Part shown: piece after piece, positions 8,001 to 15,063 of the stretch | How the letters are laid out: each line of letters starts with the position of its first letter | Numbering within the stretch: the stretch's first letter is position 1 | Assembly: GCA_052034115.1 (NCBI GenBank) | Contig: JBPOIZ010000099.1 | Coordinates: 1 to 27,370, forward strand | Length of the DNA stretch: 27,370 bases | Reading direction: 5' to 3' | DNA from: Lutibacillus sp052034115 | GTDB lineage: Bacteria; Actinomycetota; Actinomycetes; Actinomycetales; Dermatophilaceae | Notes under the pieces: model-generated | Told to the model about the DNA's origin: nothing | Database searches by the model: none | What the model saw: only the letters and a program-made list of their open reading frames with translations | Program-made: the position numbers and the translations under genes

Positions 8001-8506
8001 GGGTCGAGTGTAGAACGCGGGTGCAGGCGCGTCAGGGCCTCGATGTCGGCGAGGTCCTGCGGCCGTCCGGCGATCCGCTTCATGGCAAGCAGGTGCCGCA
8101 CTGACACGACCCGGACCGCGACGCCATCGATCTCGATGCAGGCGGAGTCGGCATACAGGTCCACGAAGGCGATCGGTGGGTGGGCGAAGAGGTCCACCTC
8201 GCGGCGAGCGTCCGCCGGGTCATGCAGGGTGAAGGCGATCAGGTGCCGCTCGCTGACCCACGATTCCCGGATCGCCTCGTCGGCGAAGTGCTCCGCCGGC
8301 ACCGGCAGCCGTGGTCGCAGCCCCAATCCGCCCAGGGCGCCGAGCGCCGCGAGCACGTTGTCATGGTCGAGATCGATGGCCAGGTCCAGGTCCACCGTCA
8401 TCCGGGTATGCCCATGGAGCACGACTGCGAGCCCACCGGCAACGACATACGCGACGTTGGCGCGGTTCAGCGCCGCCGCAACGTCGATGAACCAGGCCAC
8501 GTGCAC
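7997..8506 (-). CDS. AbiEii/MNT-like nucleotidyltransferase
   Basis: A 169-residue minimal nucleotidyltransferase. Residues 20-45 contain the signature VVAGGLAVVLHGHTRMTVDL then DLAIDL: a GG loop, His-Gly, Arg and the D-x-D metal-binding pair. The C-terminal half (VVSVRHLLAMKRIAGRPQDLADIEAL) matches the helical end of AbiEii/DUF1814-type proteins, including the K-R-x-x-x-R-P-x-D-L-x-D stretch. Members act as NMP transferases on tRNA or protein, some as toxins of type IV or MenT-like systems. The GTG at 8506 has little visible ribosome site and lies 22 bp after the dioxygenase stop, so read-through from that gene is possible. It is followed by a coupled 74-aa gene. Confidence 0.8.
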   Translation of the reverse strand: MHVAWFIDVAAALNRANVAYVVAGGLAVVLHGHTRMTVDLDLAIDLDHDNVLAALGALGGLGLRPRLPVPAEHFADEAIRESWVSERHLIAFTLHDPADARREVDLFAHPPIAFVDLYADSACIEIDGVAVRVVSVRHLLAMKRIAGRPQDLADIEALTRLHPRSTLDP

Positions 8507-8528
8507 ACGGTATGACGCCCGGCGCCGG

Positions 8529-9338
8529 TCAGGCCGAACCCACGACCGGGTTCGCCGGGGTGTCGGCCAGGTCGCCGGGGCGCAGGCCCGGGAGCCAGGT
8601 CTTGAGGTCGTTCTGCTGAGAGGAGTTGGTGGGCTCCTGGACGATCAGGCCGTCGGCGAAGTAGATGACGGTCATGACGGCGCGCATCGTGCCGGTTTCG
8701 TTCCCGCCGGCCTTGTGGACGGTCCAGCCCGAGTGGAACGTGGCGTCGCCGGCACGCATGGCCCTCGGCTGGGCGAGCGGGAAGCCTCGTTTGGCGATGA
8801 GCGCGTCGAAGTGCGCCTCGCTGGCGTCCGAGATCGTCACATCGCTGAGCGCTCCGTCGGCGTGCGACCCGGTCGCGAAGGTCAGCGCACCCATCTGCGG
8901 CACGATGTCGACCAACGGCATCCACATCGTGATGCACCGGTGCCCGTCGAGCGGCCAGTACATCGCGTCCTGGTGCCAGGGGGTGTAGCCGCCCCCCGGT
9001 TCCTTGAAGAGGGCCTGGTCGTGATAGATCCGCACCCGCTCCACTCCGAGCAGCTGCGCCGCGACTGCTGCGAACCGCTCGGCCAGGACGAACCGAGCGA
9101 CCTCCTCGTCCTCGCGCCAGAGGTTCATGACCTGGAGAAACGCCTTGCCGTAGGTGTCGCGTTCGTGGAGCGGGTTGACCTGCCCGGTATGGCGGGCCGT
9201 CGCCGCGGCGATGGCCGGCGCGAACTGCGCGGCCGCACCAGGGCTCAGCAGGCCCGGCACCAGCAGGTGACCGTCGGCGCGGTAGCGCTCGACGTCGACC
9301 CGGTCGAGCCGGTGCTGTGGGGTGGCAGTGGTGGACAT
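8529..9338 (-). CDS. Phytanoyl-CoA dioxygenase (PhyH) family protein
   Basis: A 269-residue Fe(II)/2-oxoglutarate oxygenase. The facial triad is visible as WHQDAMYW (His122, Asp124) and the distal His in FHSGWTVHKAGGN (His208, with His202 less likely); Arg219 in TGTMRAV is the probable 2-oxoglutarate anchor. Family members hydroxylate acyl chains, amino acids or small natural products; substrate unknown here. The start is ATG at 9338. It is divergent from an AraC regulator 69 bp away, a frequent arrangement in which the regulator controls the dioxygenase in response to a small molecule. Intact and full length. Confidence 0.9.
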   Translation of the reverse strand: MSTTATPQHRLDRVDVERYRADGHLLVPGLLSPGAAAQFAPAIAAATARHTGQVNPLHERDTYGKAFLQVMNLWREDEEVARFVLAERFAAVAAQLLGVERVRIYHDQALFKEPGGGYTPWHQDAMYWPLDGHRCITMWMPLVDIVPQMGALTFATGSHADGALSDVTISDASEAHFDALIAKRGFPLAQPRAMRAGDATFHSGWTVHKAGGNETGTMRAVMTVIYFADGLIVQEPTNSSQQNDLKTWLPGLRPGDLADTPANPVVGSA

Positions 9339-9407
9339 GTCGTGCTCCGTTCTGGTCGCTCCTACGGTAAATCTTGGCGCACCGGATCGGCCGGCATACG
9401 GAACAGG
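9339..9407. promoter_or_regulatory. Divergent PhyH/AraC promoter region
   Basis: This 69-bp gap is the only upstream DNA for both genes, so it must hold both promoters and probably the AraC binding site. It is locally AT-richer (GGTAAATCTTGG at 9366-9377) than the surroundings. No convincing paired -35/-10 boxes or operator repeat could be assigned. Confidence 0.4.
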
Positions 9408-10295
9408 ATGGCTACAAGCGGTATGTTCTGGTCGATGACTTCTGAGGCGCTGCTGCCGCCCTGGCCACCGGGATCGTTCGTGGTGGCCCGCCCGCTGGTC
9501 CCGGTGGGTCTGGGCCGGGTGGAGCTCGTGGGGCGGGTCAGTGCCGGCCGCGGCGTCCAGCCCCGCACCGCTCGGCGATACCCGAACCACGCCGTGGTGC
9601 TCGTGACGCGAGGAGCGGGGAGCTACTGGAGCCCGAGCGGCTCGGTGCCGTTGGGGGTCGGCTCGCTGGTGATCGTCCGGCCCGGGGAACCCCACTGGTA
9701 CGGACCGGCGCCGGGGCGGACGTGGGACGAGGCGTTCTGCGCGTTCAGCGGGCCGGTGTTCGACCTCGCGGTACGCACGGGAGCACTCGGCGGTCCCGCA
9801 CGGGTCGTCCAGACCTCGGAGGCGCCGCGGGTCCAGGCGCTGCTCGAACGGATCCGCGTAGCCCCACCGCCGGGATCCACGAGCACCCAGGACGCCGAAG
9901 CGCTCGACCTGTTGGCCCACCTGACGCGAGCCGTGAACCCAGATGCGGGCCAGGCGGCCGTGGGGTGGCTTGCCCGGTCCATGCACCTGCTCGCGGCCGA
10001 CGGGACAGGTCCCGACCTGGCACAGGTCGCGGACGCGGTCGGGATTCCCTACGAGACGTGGCGACGCCGGTTTCGTGCCGAGGTCGGGATACCTCCGGCG
10101 CGCTATCGGATCGACGCCAGGGTGCGATCAGCTGCCAGCTTGCTGTCGATGACCAGCCTGTCCGTCACCGATATTGCCCACCGTCTCGGGTTCGTCGACG
10201 ATCGGCACCTGGCACGGCATTTCACCCGCCGGTATGGCGTGCCACCCGGTCGTTTCCGCCAGAGCTCGCAGACCACGGCAGATCTGACCACCTGA
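9408..10295 (+). CDS. AraC family transcriptional regulator (cupin sensor type)
   Basis: A 295-residue regulator with an N-terminal cupin-like sensor domain (residues about 20-130, including HAVVLVTRGAGSYW and VIVRPGEPHWYGP, where the His may contact ligand) and a C-terminal AraC domain. The two helix-turn-helix units lie at about 203-225 (DLAQVADAVGIPYETWRRRF) and 250-275 (SVTDIAHRLGFVDDRHLARHF), ending with YGVPPGRFR. In-frame ATGs occur at 9408, 9423 and 9435; none has a strong ribosome site, so the exact start is uncertain. It is divergent from the PhyH gene and is likely its controller. Confidence 0.87.
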   Translation: MATSGMFWSMTSEALLPPWPPGSFVVARPLVPVGLGRVELVGRVSAGRGVQPRTARRYPNHAVVLVTRGAGSYWSPSGSVPLGVGSLVIVRPGEPHWYGPAPGRTWDEAFCAFSGPVFDLAVRTGALGGPARVVQTSEAPRVQALLERIRVAPPPGSTSTQDAEALDLLAHLTRAVNPDAGQAAVGWLARSMHLLAADGTGPDLAQVADAVGIPYETWRRRFRAEVGIPPARYRIDARVRSAASLLSMTSLSVTDIAHRLGFVDDRHLARHFTRRYGVPPGRFRQSSQTTADLTT

Positions 10296-10325
10296 GCGAG
10301 CTCCGCGAGGTCCTCGGCAGCACGC

Positions 10326-10649
10326 CTAACGGCGGCGCGGCGGGAGCACGGCGCCGACCTGCTCGACGATGTCACGGACGCGGTCCGGCTCATCGGCGAG
10401 GGCGGACGCTGGGAGCCGCCAGGAGTCGCTGGCCCCCGGGTAGGACGGTGCGAGCTCGGCCCACCCCTGGAGCAGGTCGTCGCGAGCCGAGCGTTTGACG
10501 AAGATCGCCCCGTCGTTGATCAAGCCGACGACCTTGTCGTCGACATAGAAGCAGTAGCCGCCGAACATCGGTCGGGCTCGCGCCATCAGCGGCTGCAGCG
10601 CCTCGACGAGATCGGCGGCGAGCGCACGCGTCGCGTCATCCAGTGCCAT
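10326..10649 (-). CDS. TfoX N-terminal domain protein
   Basis: A 107-residue protein matching the TfoX/Sxy N-terminal domain: ARPMFGGYCFYVDDKVVGLI near residues 25-45, then DGAIFVKRSARDDL and a SWRLPASALADEPD region. In gamma-proteobacteria Sxy promotes competence genes; stand-alone N-domain proteins in actinobacteria have no established role. The frame runs further upstream, but homology starts at MALDDATRAL and a GAGAGG ribosome site precedes ATG at 10649. It faces the AraC gene 3' end across 30 bp. Confidence 0.87.
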   Translation of the reverse strand: MALDDATRALAADLVEALQPLMARARPMFGGYCFYVDDKVVGLINDGAIFVKRSARDDLLQGWAELAPSYPGASDSWRLPASALADEPDRVRDIVEQVGAVLPPRRR

Positions 10650-10737
10650 CGTCGATCCTCTCGGTCGGGCTGAGGACAGTATCCCGCGGGGCGGTGCAGG
10701 CCACCGTCCGCCCGGGCCGCGGCCATGCGGTGTCAAT

Positions 10738-11457
10738 CTATGGCCCATTCCGCGAGCAGCCCGGCGGCAGTTCGAGGAGGAGCTCGTTGCCTTCCGGATC
10801 GGCCAGCTCCAGGTGGCCCTTGAGGGGCGCACCGGGCGTCGCGCCCAGGCCCAGGAGTCGGCTGAGCTCCGCGTCGAGGTCCCCGTCGGCGCGCAGCACC
10901 CAGCGCAGCCGATTGCGCGACGTCTTGGGGGCGACCGGTGGGCCGCCCCACGTGATCTTCGTGCCACCGCGGGGTGACTGGATCGCGGTCTCCTGGTCCT
11001 GGTCCCAAACCAAGGGCCAGTCCAGCACGCGCGCCCAGAAGTAGCCGACGGCCGGCATACCGTCCCCTGCCAGCGCGCCGATGCGCGCGGTGTCGCGCAA
11101 GAACCCGTTGCCGGCCTCGATGACGCAGAACTCGTTGCCCTCGGGGTCGGCGAGCACGACGTGCCCTTCGTCCCCGCGCTGCCCGACATCCAGTGGCGAG
11201 GCGCCGAGCTTCAGAGCCAGTGCCACCGTCTCGCGCTGGTCCTGCTCGGTCGCGCTGGTGAGGTCCATGTGCATGCGGTGCCGACCGGTCTTGGGCGTCG
11301 GCGTCGACACGAAACGGACCTCGAAGTCAGCCTCGGTCAGCCCCGGTAGGCGGGCTCCGGTCTCGTCGACCGGTCGTTCGAGCAGCACCGACCAGAAGGC
11401 GGCCAGCACCGACGGCCGCAGCGCGTCGAACTCCACCGCGATGAGGGATGAGCTCAT
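10738..11457 (-). CDS. Two-domain VOC/glyoxalase-like protein
   Basis: A 239-residue protein made of two Glyoxalase_6-like VOC domains. Each ends with the same signature: VVLADPEGNEFCVIE (about residue 105-119) and LELADPEGNELLLELP (about 217-232). The paired D-P-E-G-N-E blocks show internal duplication. Members bind metals and small ligands; no substrate is evident. The SD GGAGGTG sits 6 bases ahead of ATG at 11457; an in-frame GTG at 11466 lies inside that SD and is rejected. The TfoX-N gene follows 88 bp downstream on the same strand. Confidence 0.87.
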   Translation of the reverse strand: MSSSLIAVEFDALRPSVLAAFWSVLLERPVDETGARLPGLTEADFEVRFVSTPTPKTGRHRMHMDLTSATEQDQRETVALALKLGASPLDVGQRGDEGHVVLADPEGNEFCVIEAGNGFLRDTARIGALAGDGMPAVGYFWARVLDWPLVWDQDQETAIQSPRGGTKITWGGPPVAPKTSRNRLRWVLRADGDLDAELSRLLGLGATPGAPLKGHLELADPEGNELLLELPPGCSRNGP

Positions 11458-11502
11458 GAGATGCACCTCCGCGATCCAGCATGCACCCGCGGCGCCGCCT
11501 CC

Positions 11503-11567
11503 GGGTCGCCCAGTGCCGCGTCGGGACCGCTCAGCGCCGCGTGGGGGTCGCTCAGCGCTGCAGTGGG
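11503..11567. repeat. Degenerate ~21-bp tandem repeat, 3 copies
   Basis: Three copies of a GGTCGCYCAGYGCYGCGT-like unit follow each other from about 11503, 11524 and 11546. They lie between the VOC gene and fgd and run over the fgd stop codon (11552-11554) into its last codons. The copies differ at several positions, so this is an old array. Confidence 0.5.
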
Positions 11568-12580
11568 GTCAGCTCGCGCAAACCGGGCACGACCTGCTCG
11601 GCGAAGGTGGTGAGGAACCGCTCCTGGTCATGGCCTGGCCCGTGGACCACGAGGTGGTCGAAGCCGAGGTCGGTATACATCCGCAGCGCCTCGACGACCT
11701 GCTCGGGCTTCGAGGCCACGATCCATCGTTTGGCCACCGCCTCGATGGGCAGGTCGTCGGCGGCACGTTCCATCTGCGCCGGAGAGTGGATCGAATGCTT
11801 CTGCTCGGCCGGGAGGGACAGCGGCGCCCAGAACCGGGTGTTCTCCAGCGCCAGCTCCGGGTCGGGGTCCCACGAGACCTTGACCTCGATCATCCGGTCG
11901 ATCGCGTCGCGGTCCCGGCCTGCGGCGTCCAGCCCCGCGTCGACCGCCGGGACCAGCTGATCGGCATACAGTTCGCGGCCCTTGCCGGAGGTGCAGATGA
12001 ACCCGTCGGCGACCCGGCCGGCATACTTCGCGACGACCGGACCACCGGCCGCGACGTAGACCGGCACCGGCACGTCCGGTCGGTCGTAGATCGCGGCGTC
12101 GTCGGTGCGGTAGTAGTCGCCCTCGAAGGACACCCGGTCCTGCGTCCACAGCGCGCGCATGAGCCGCACCGCTTCGCGCAGCCGGGCAAAGCGCTCCCGG
12201 AAGTCCGGCCAGGAGGCCGCCTGGATCGAGCCGACGGCAACCTCGTTGAGCGCCTCACCGGTGCCGACGCCGAGCATCACCCGCCCGGGCGCGAGGCAGG
12301 CCATCGTCGCAAACGTCTGGGCCATGACCGCCGGGTTGTAGCGGAAGGTCGGCGTGAGCACCGAGGTTCCCACCAGCACCCGATCAGTGCGCGCCAGCAC
12401 CCACGGCATCCACGCCAGCGAACTGGGCGCATGGCCGCCGGTGAGCCGCCAGGGCTGGAAGTGATCCGAGACGGTGACCGAGTCCAGCCCCAGCTGCTCG
12501 GCGAGCACGGCATACCGGGCCAGGTCCAGGGGCGCGAACTGCTCTGCCGACGCCTTGTAGCCGATCCGAACTCCCGACAT
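11552..12580 (-). CDS. fgd: F420-dependent glucose-6-phosphate dehydrogenase
   Basis: A 342-residue TIM-barrel enzyme oxidising glucose-6-phosphate to 6-phosphogluconolactone while reducing cofactor F420 to F420H2. It aligns closely by eye with mycobacterial FGD1 from the first residues (GYKASAEQFAP). The residues known in FGD1 keep their numbers: Glu13, His40 and Trp44 (VSDHFQPW), and Glu109 (GVGTGEALNE). The phosphate-binding lysine in ICTSGKG, the lysine in EQKHSI and the arginine in AKRWIVAS are also present, shifted by about two. GGAGGACGAC precedes ATG at 12580. Reduced F420 feeds other F420 oxidoreductases elsewhere in the genome. It stands alone, without F420 biosynthesis genes nearby. 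Confidence 0.95.
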   Translation of the reverse strand: MSGVRIGYKASAEQFAPLDLARYAVLAEQLGLDSVTVSDHFQPWRLTGGHAPSSLAWMPWVLARTDRVLVGTSVLTPTFRYNPAVMAQTFATMACLAPGRVMLGVGTGEALNEVAVGSIQAASWPDFRERFARLREAVRLMRALWTQDRVSFEGDYYRTDDAAIYDRPDVPVPVYVAAGGPVVAKYAGRVADGFICTSGKGRELYADQLVPAVDAGLDAAGRDRDAIDRMIEVKVSWDPDPELALENTRFWAPLSLPAEQKHSIHSPAQMERAADDLPIEAVAKRWIVASKPEQVVEALRMYTDLGFDHLVVHGPGHDQERFLTTFAEQVVPGLRELTPLQR

Positions 12581-12644
12581 GTCGTCCTCCTGGTGCGTGC
12601 GTCGCGGTTCGACGTCAGCGATCAGCCTCCCGCCCGGGGCGCCC

Positions 12645-12735
12645 ACACCGAGCACCGGGGCCGAGCACCGAGCGCCACGGGCCCTGGGCCGAGCGCCACG
12701 GGCCCTGGGCCGAGCACCGAGGGCCGAGCACCGCC
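12645..12735. repeat. 21-bp tandem repeat in the fgd-TetR gap
   Basis: Two perfect 21-base copies, GAGCGCCACGGGCCCTGGGCC, lie at 12670-12690 and 12691-12711. They are flanked on both sides by partial copies built on CCGAGCACCG. The array sits in the 291-bp gap between the fgd start and the TetR stop. No gene is seen in that gap. Confidence 0.7.
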
Positions 12736-12871
12736 ACAGCCGTCGGAGGCTTCCCGACTCGCACCCATTGTCACCCGCTTCGTCCCGGCGCGGCCCATGG
12801 GGCCGGCGGGGGCTTTGGGCGGGCTTGGTGGGCAAGGCTCGGCGGCGGGCACCGTTCACCGAAGATGGACC

Positions 12872-13504
12872 TCAGGGGGCAGGCATGGGTATGGCGACCC
12901 GACCCGCGATCCCCGACAGATGGCGCGTGAGCACCCGCACCGCCTGGTCCCGGGACACCAGAGCTGGGGATGCCATCATCTGCAGGCACAAGCCACCGAT
13001 GAGGGTGTGCAGCTCGACCGCCTCGGCCTCAAGCGCTGGCCGCAGCCGCTCGCCGAGCAGAGGTCGGCGGCCGTCGCTGAGCTCGGCGACGACCATGCGG
13101 CACAGATGCCGTTCGGTGGCCAGGCCGGCTTCGCGCAGCTCATGCAGCGGCGGTGGCACGTTCGCCTTGGCCAGGATGGCCACCCAACTGCGCACCTCAC
13201 CCTCGCGAACCTCATCGAGCGGTAGGAGCTGTTCGAGGGCGCGCAGGCAGCGGGTGCGCCCCGGCGGCATCGATGCGAAGACCGTCTCGACCCGTGCGCC
13301 GGCACCGTCGATGAGCTCCCAGGCCGCGAACTCGACGAGCGCCTCCTGGGAATCGAAGTAGTGCCGTAGGGCACCCAACGACCAGCCGCCCTCGGCTGCG
13401 ACGGCACGAGCGCTGGCCGCCTCGAAACCCCCGCGGGCCACCACCGCCCAGAGCGCCCGGGCGATCTGTTTGCGACGTTCGACGTGGTCGACGACCTTGG
13501 GCAC
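12872..13504 (-). CDS. TetR family transcriptional regulator
   Basis: A 210-residue TetR-type repressor. The helix-turn-helix domain covers about residues 9-55 (ALWAVVARGGFEAASARAVA then GWSLGALRHYFDSQEAL); the helical rest is the ligand/dimer domain, resembling the TetR_C_6 type. The start is GTG at 13504. It is divergent from the GAP-family gene, and a near-perfect 28-bp palindrome sits between them 27 bp from this start. The regulator therefore most likely represses the membrane protein and itself through that site. The inducer is unknown. Confidence 0.9.
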   Translation of the reverse strand: MPKVVDHVERRKQIARALWAVVARGGFEAASARAVAAEGGWSLGALRHYFDSQEALVEFAAWELIDGAGARVETVFASMPPGRTRCLRALEQLLPLDEVREGEVRSWVAILAKANVPPPLHELREAGLATERHLCRMVVAELSDGRRPLLGERLRPALEAEAVELHTLIGGLCLQMMASPALVSRDQAVRVLTRHLSGIAGRVAIPMPAP

Positions 13505-13530
13505 GGTTCACTCTCACACGGTCGGCTCGG

Positions 13531-13558
13531 CTTTTGCAACACAGTTGTGTTACAAAAG
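13531..13558. promoter_or_regulatory. 28-bp palindromic operator between TetR and GAP genes
   Basis: The left arm CTTTTGCAACACA and right arm TGTGTTACAAAAG are complementary except at one position, around a 2-base centre. TetR proteins bind such long dyads as dimers. It ends 4 bases before the ATG of the GAP gene and lies 27 bases from the TetR start, so one bound repressor could block both. It is also the AT-richest stretch of the region, so promoter elements probably overlap it. Confidence 0.8.
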
Positions 13559-13562
13559 ATCC

Positions 13563-14276
13563 ATGACCACACAGCTGGCACTCGCCCTCGGTGGGCTGGC
13601 CCTCGTCGATGCGACGAGTGTCGGCACCCTGGTCCTGCCGTTGCTCATGCTGGTGCAACCCCGGGTTCGCGTCGGTCGAGTGCTGCTCTACCTGGTGACC
13701 ATCGCCCTGTTCTACTTCGCCCTCGGAATCGCCCTGCTCGTGGCCGCCGACCGCGTTGTTGCGCTCGTGGCCGCGACCGAGGGCAACCGGGCCATCGACA
13801 TCGTCCAGCTGGTGGTGGGAGTGGGCTTGCTCGCGGCCAGTTTCTGGCCGGACCTGCCGGCGGTGAAGCGCCGGCGAGCAGCAGAGCTGGCGGACGGTGG
13901 TCGCCGGGCGTCGTGGCGCGATCGGCTGCTCGGGCCAGCGGCGAAGCCCGGGGTCGTCATCGGCGTGGCGCTGGCCGCCGGGCTGGTCGAGGCGGCCAGC
14001 ATGCTGCCCTACCTCGGAGCGGTGGGCATGCTCAGCGCAAGTGCGGCCACTGAGCCGGTCAAGGTGGTTGCACTCGCGTCGTATGTCGTCGTCATGTGCC
14101 TGCCCGCGCTCGTCCTGCTCGCCCTGCGACTCGCCGCCGGCCCGCGCGTCGAAGGGCGGCTGACCAGAGCCGCGGCGTGGTTCGACCGCAGGACCGGATC
14201 GGCCTTGTGGTGGGTCATGGGCGTCGTCGGCTTCCTTGTCGCCAGCGACGCCGTCAGCCGCCTCGCCGCGCACTGA
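13563..14276 (+). CDS. GAP/Sap family membrane protein
   Basis: A 237-residue integral membrane protein with about six hydrophobic helices (roughly 5-30, 40-62, 78-95, 125-150, 160-190, 212-232) and a basic cytoplasmic loop KRRRAAELADGGRR near 104-117. The pattern fits the GAP family, which includes the mycobacterial Sap proteins tied to glycolipid export, and is distantly LysE-like. An export role for a lipid or small molecule is plausible; the cargo is unknown. There is no clear ribosome site (AAAAGATCC before ATG) and the operator ends 4 bases upstream, so the mRNA may be leaderless or nearly so. It is controlled by the divergent TetR. Confidence 0.82.
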   Translation: MTTQLALALGGLALVDATSVGTLVLPLLMLVQPRVRVGRVLLYLVTIALFYFALGIALLVAADRVVALVAATEGNRAIDIVQLVVGVGLLAASFWPDLPAVKRRRAAELADGGRRASWRDRLLGPAAKPGVVIGVALAAGLVEAASMLPYLGAVGMLSASAATEPVKVVALASYVVVMCLPALVLLALRLAAGPRVEGRLTRAAAWFDRRTGSALWWVMGVVGFLVASDAVSRLAAH

Positions 14277-14313
14277 ATCACCGCTCGTCACCAGCGCCGA
14301 GGGCAGGCCAGGG

Positions 14314-15015
14314 TCAGTTGCTCACGACGTTGACGACGATGGCGATGACCGCGGTGTTGAAGACGAAGGACAGGATCGAGTGGACCAAGATGTGCCACCG
14401 CATCCTCCGACTGACCACCTCGACATCGCTCGTCGCGAAGGTCACCCCGACGGTGAAGGAGAAGTAGGCGAATTCGACCGGCCCCGGCCACGGGCACTCC
14501 GGGAACACCAGAGCCCCCGGGTCCTTGGTGGCGACCATCCCGCGGTAGAACCCGGCATACCCGGTGTGCAGCATCAGCCAGGACAAGATCACCACGATGA
14601 GGCTGATGGCCTTGACCTCGAGGGCCTGCTCTGAGTCGACGAGATCGCGCGAGGCGACGACGAACAGGCCCGCGGTGATACCCACCAAACTGGCGGTGGT
14701 GCTGAAGGCCACGTGCAGGCGGGGGTCATCGAGCATCCCCCATCGCACCGCACGTGCCGGCGGCGGCTCGGTCACAGGCAGCCGACGACCCCGACGCACC
14801 ACGATGACCCCGACGACGAGATAGCCAAGAACGGGCAGGACCCACAGGGCGGCCCACTGGAGGAAGTCCGTCATGTCGTCGGTGAGCACGATGCGTGCCC
14901 CGAGGTAGACCATGGTCACCTCGAGGAGACGAGTCGCGGCCAGTCGCAGGGTACGTCCTCGGCCAGGCGAGGGTATGGCGCGGGCGGCTGCGGAGGCAGG
15001 TGGCGCGGACGGCAT
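14314..15015 (-). CDS. DUF1345 membrane protein
   Basis: A 233-residue protein with about five membrane segments. The C-terminal half is the DUF1345 signature: FAYFSFTVGVTFATSDVEVV, then RRMRWHILVHSILSFVFNTAVI. The first 30 residues are basic and Ala/Pro-rich. Function is not established; the DUF is widespread in bacteria. The gene lies 48 bp downstream of the SulP stop on the same strand and may share its transcript. Its 3' end faces the GAP gene across 37 bp. Confidence 0.88.
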   Translation of the reverse strand: MPSAPPASAAARAIPSPGRGRTLRLAATRLLEVTMVYLGARIVLTDDMTDFLQWAALWVLPVLGYLVVGVIVVRRGRRLPVTEPPPARAVRWGMLDDPRLHVAFSTTASLVGITAGLFVVASRDLVDSEQALEVKAISLIVVILSWLMLHTGYAGFYRGMVATKDPGALVFPECPWPGPVEFAYFSFTVGVTFATSDVEVVSRRMRWHILVHSILSFVFNTAVIAIVVNVVSN

Positions 15016-15063
15016 GCCGCATTCTCACACCCGGGTCGCCGGCCCGCGCCGCCCGCAGCAGGT

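Noticed and set aside
12645..12735. Possible CRISPR array
   Set aside because: The repeats are directly adjacent with no unique spacers, and there are no cas genes.
11081..13225. Long plus-strand reading frame of 714 codons
   Set aside because: It runs antisense through the VOC gene, fgd and TetR, all of which have family motifs. It is Arg/Gly/Pro-rich and is a by-product of high GC.
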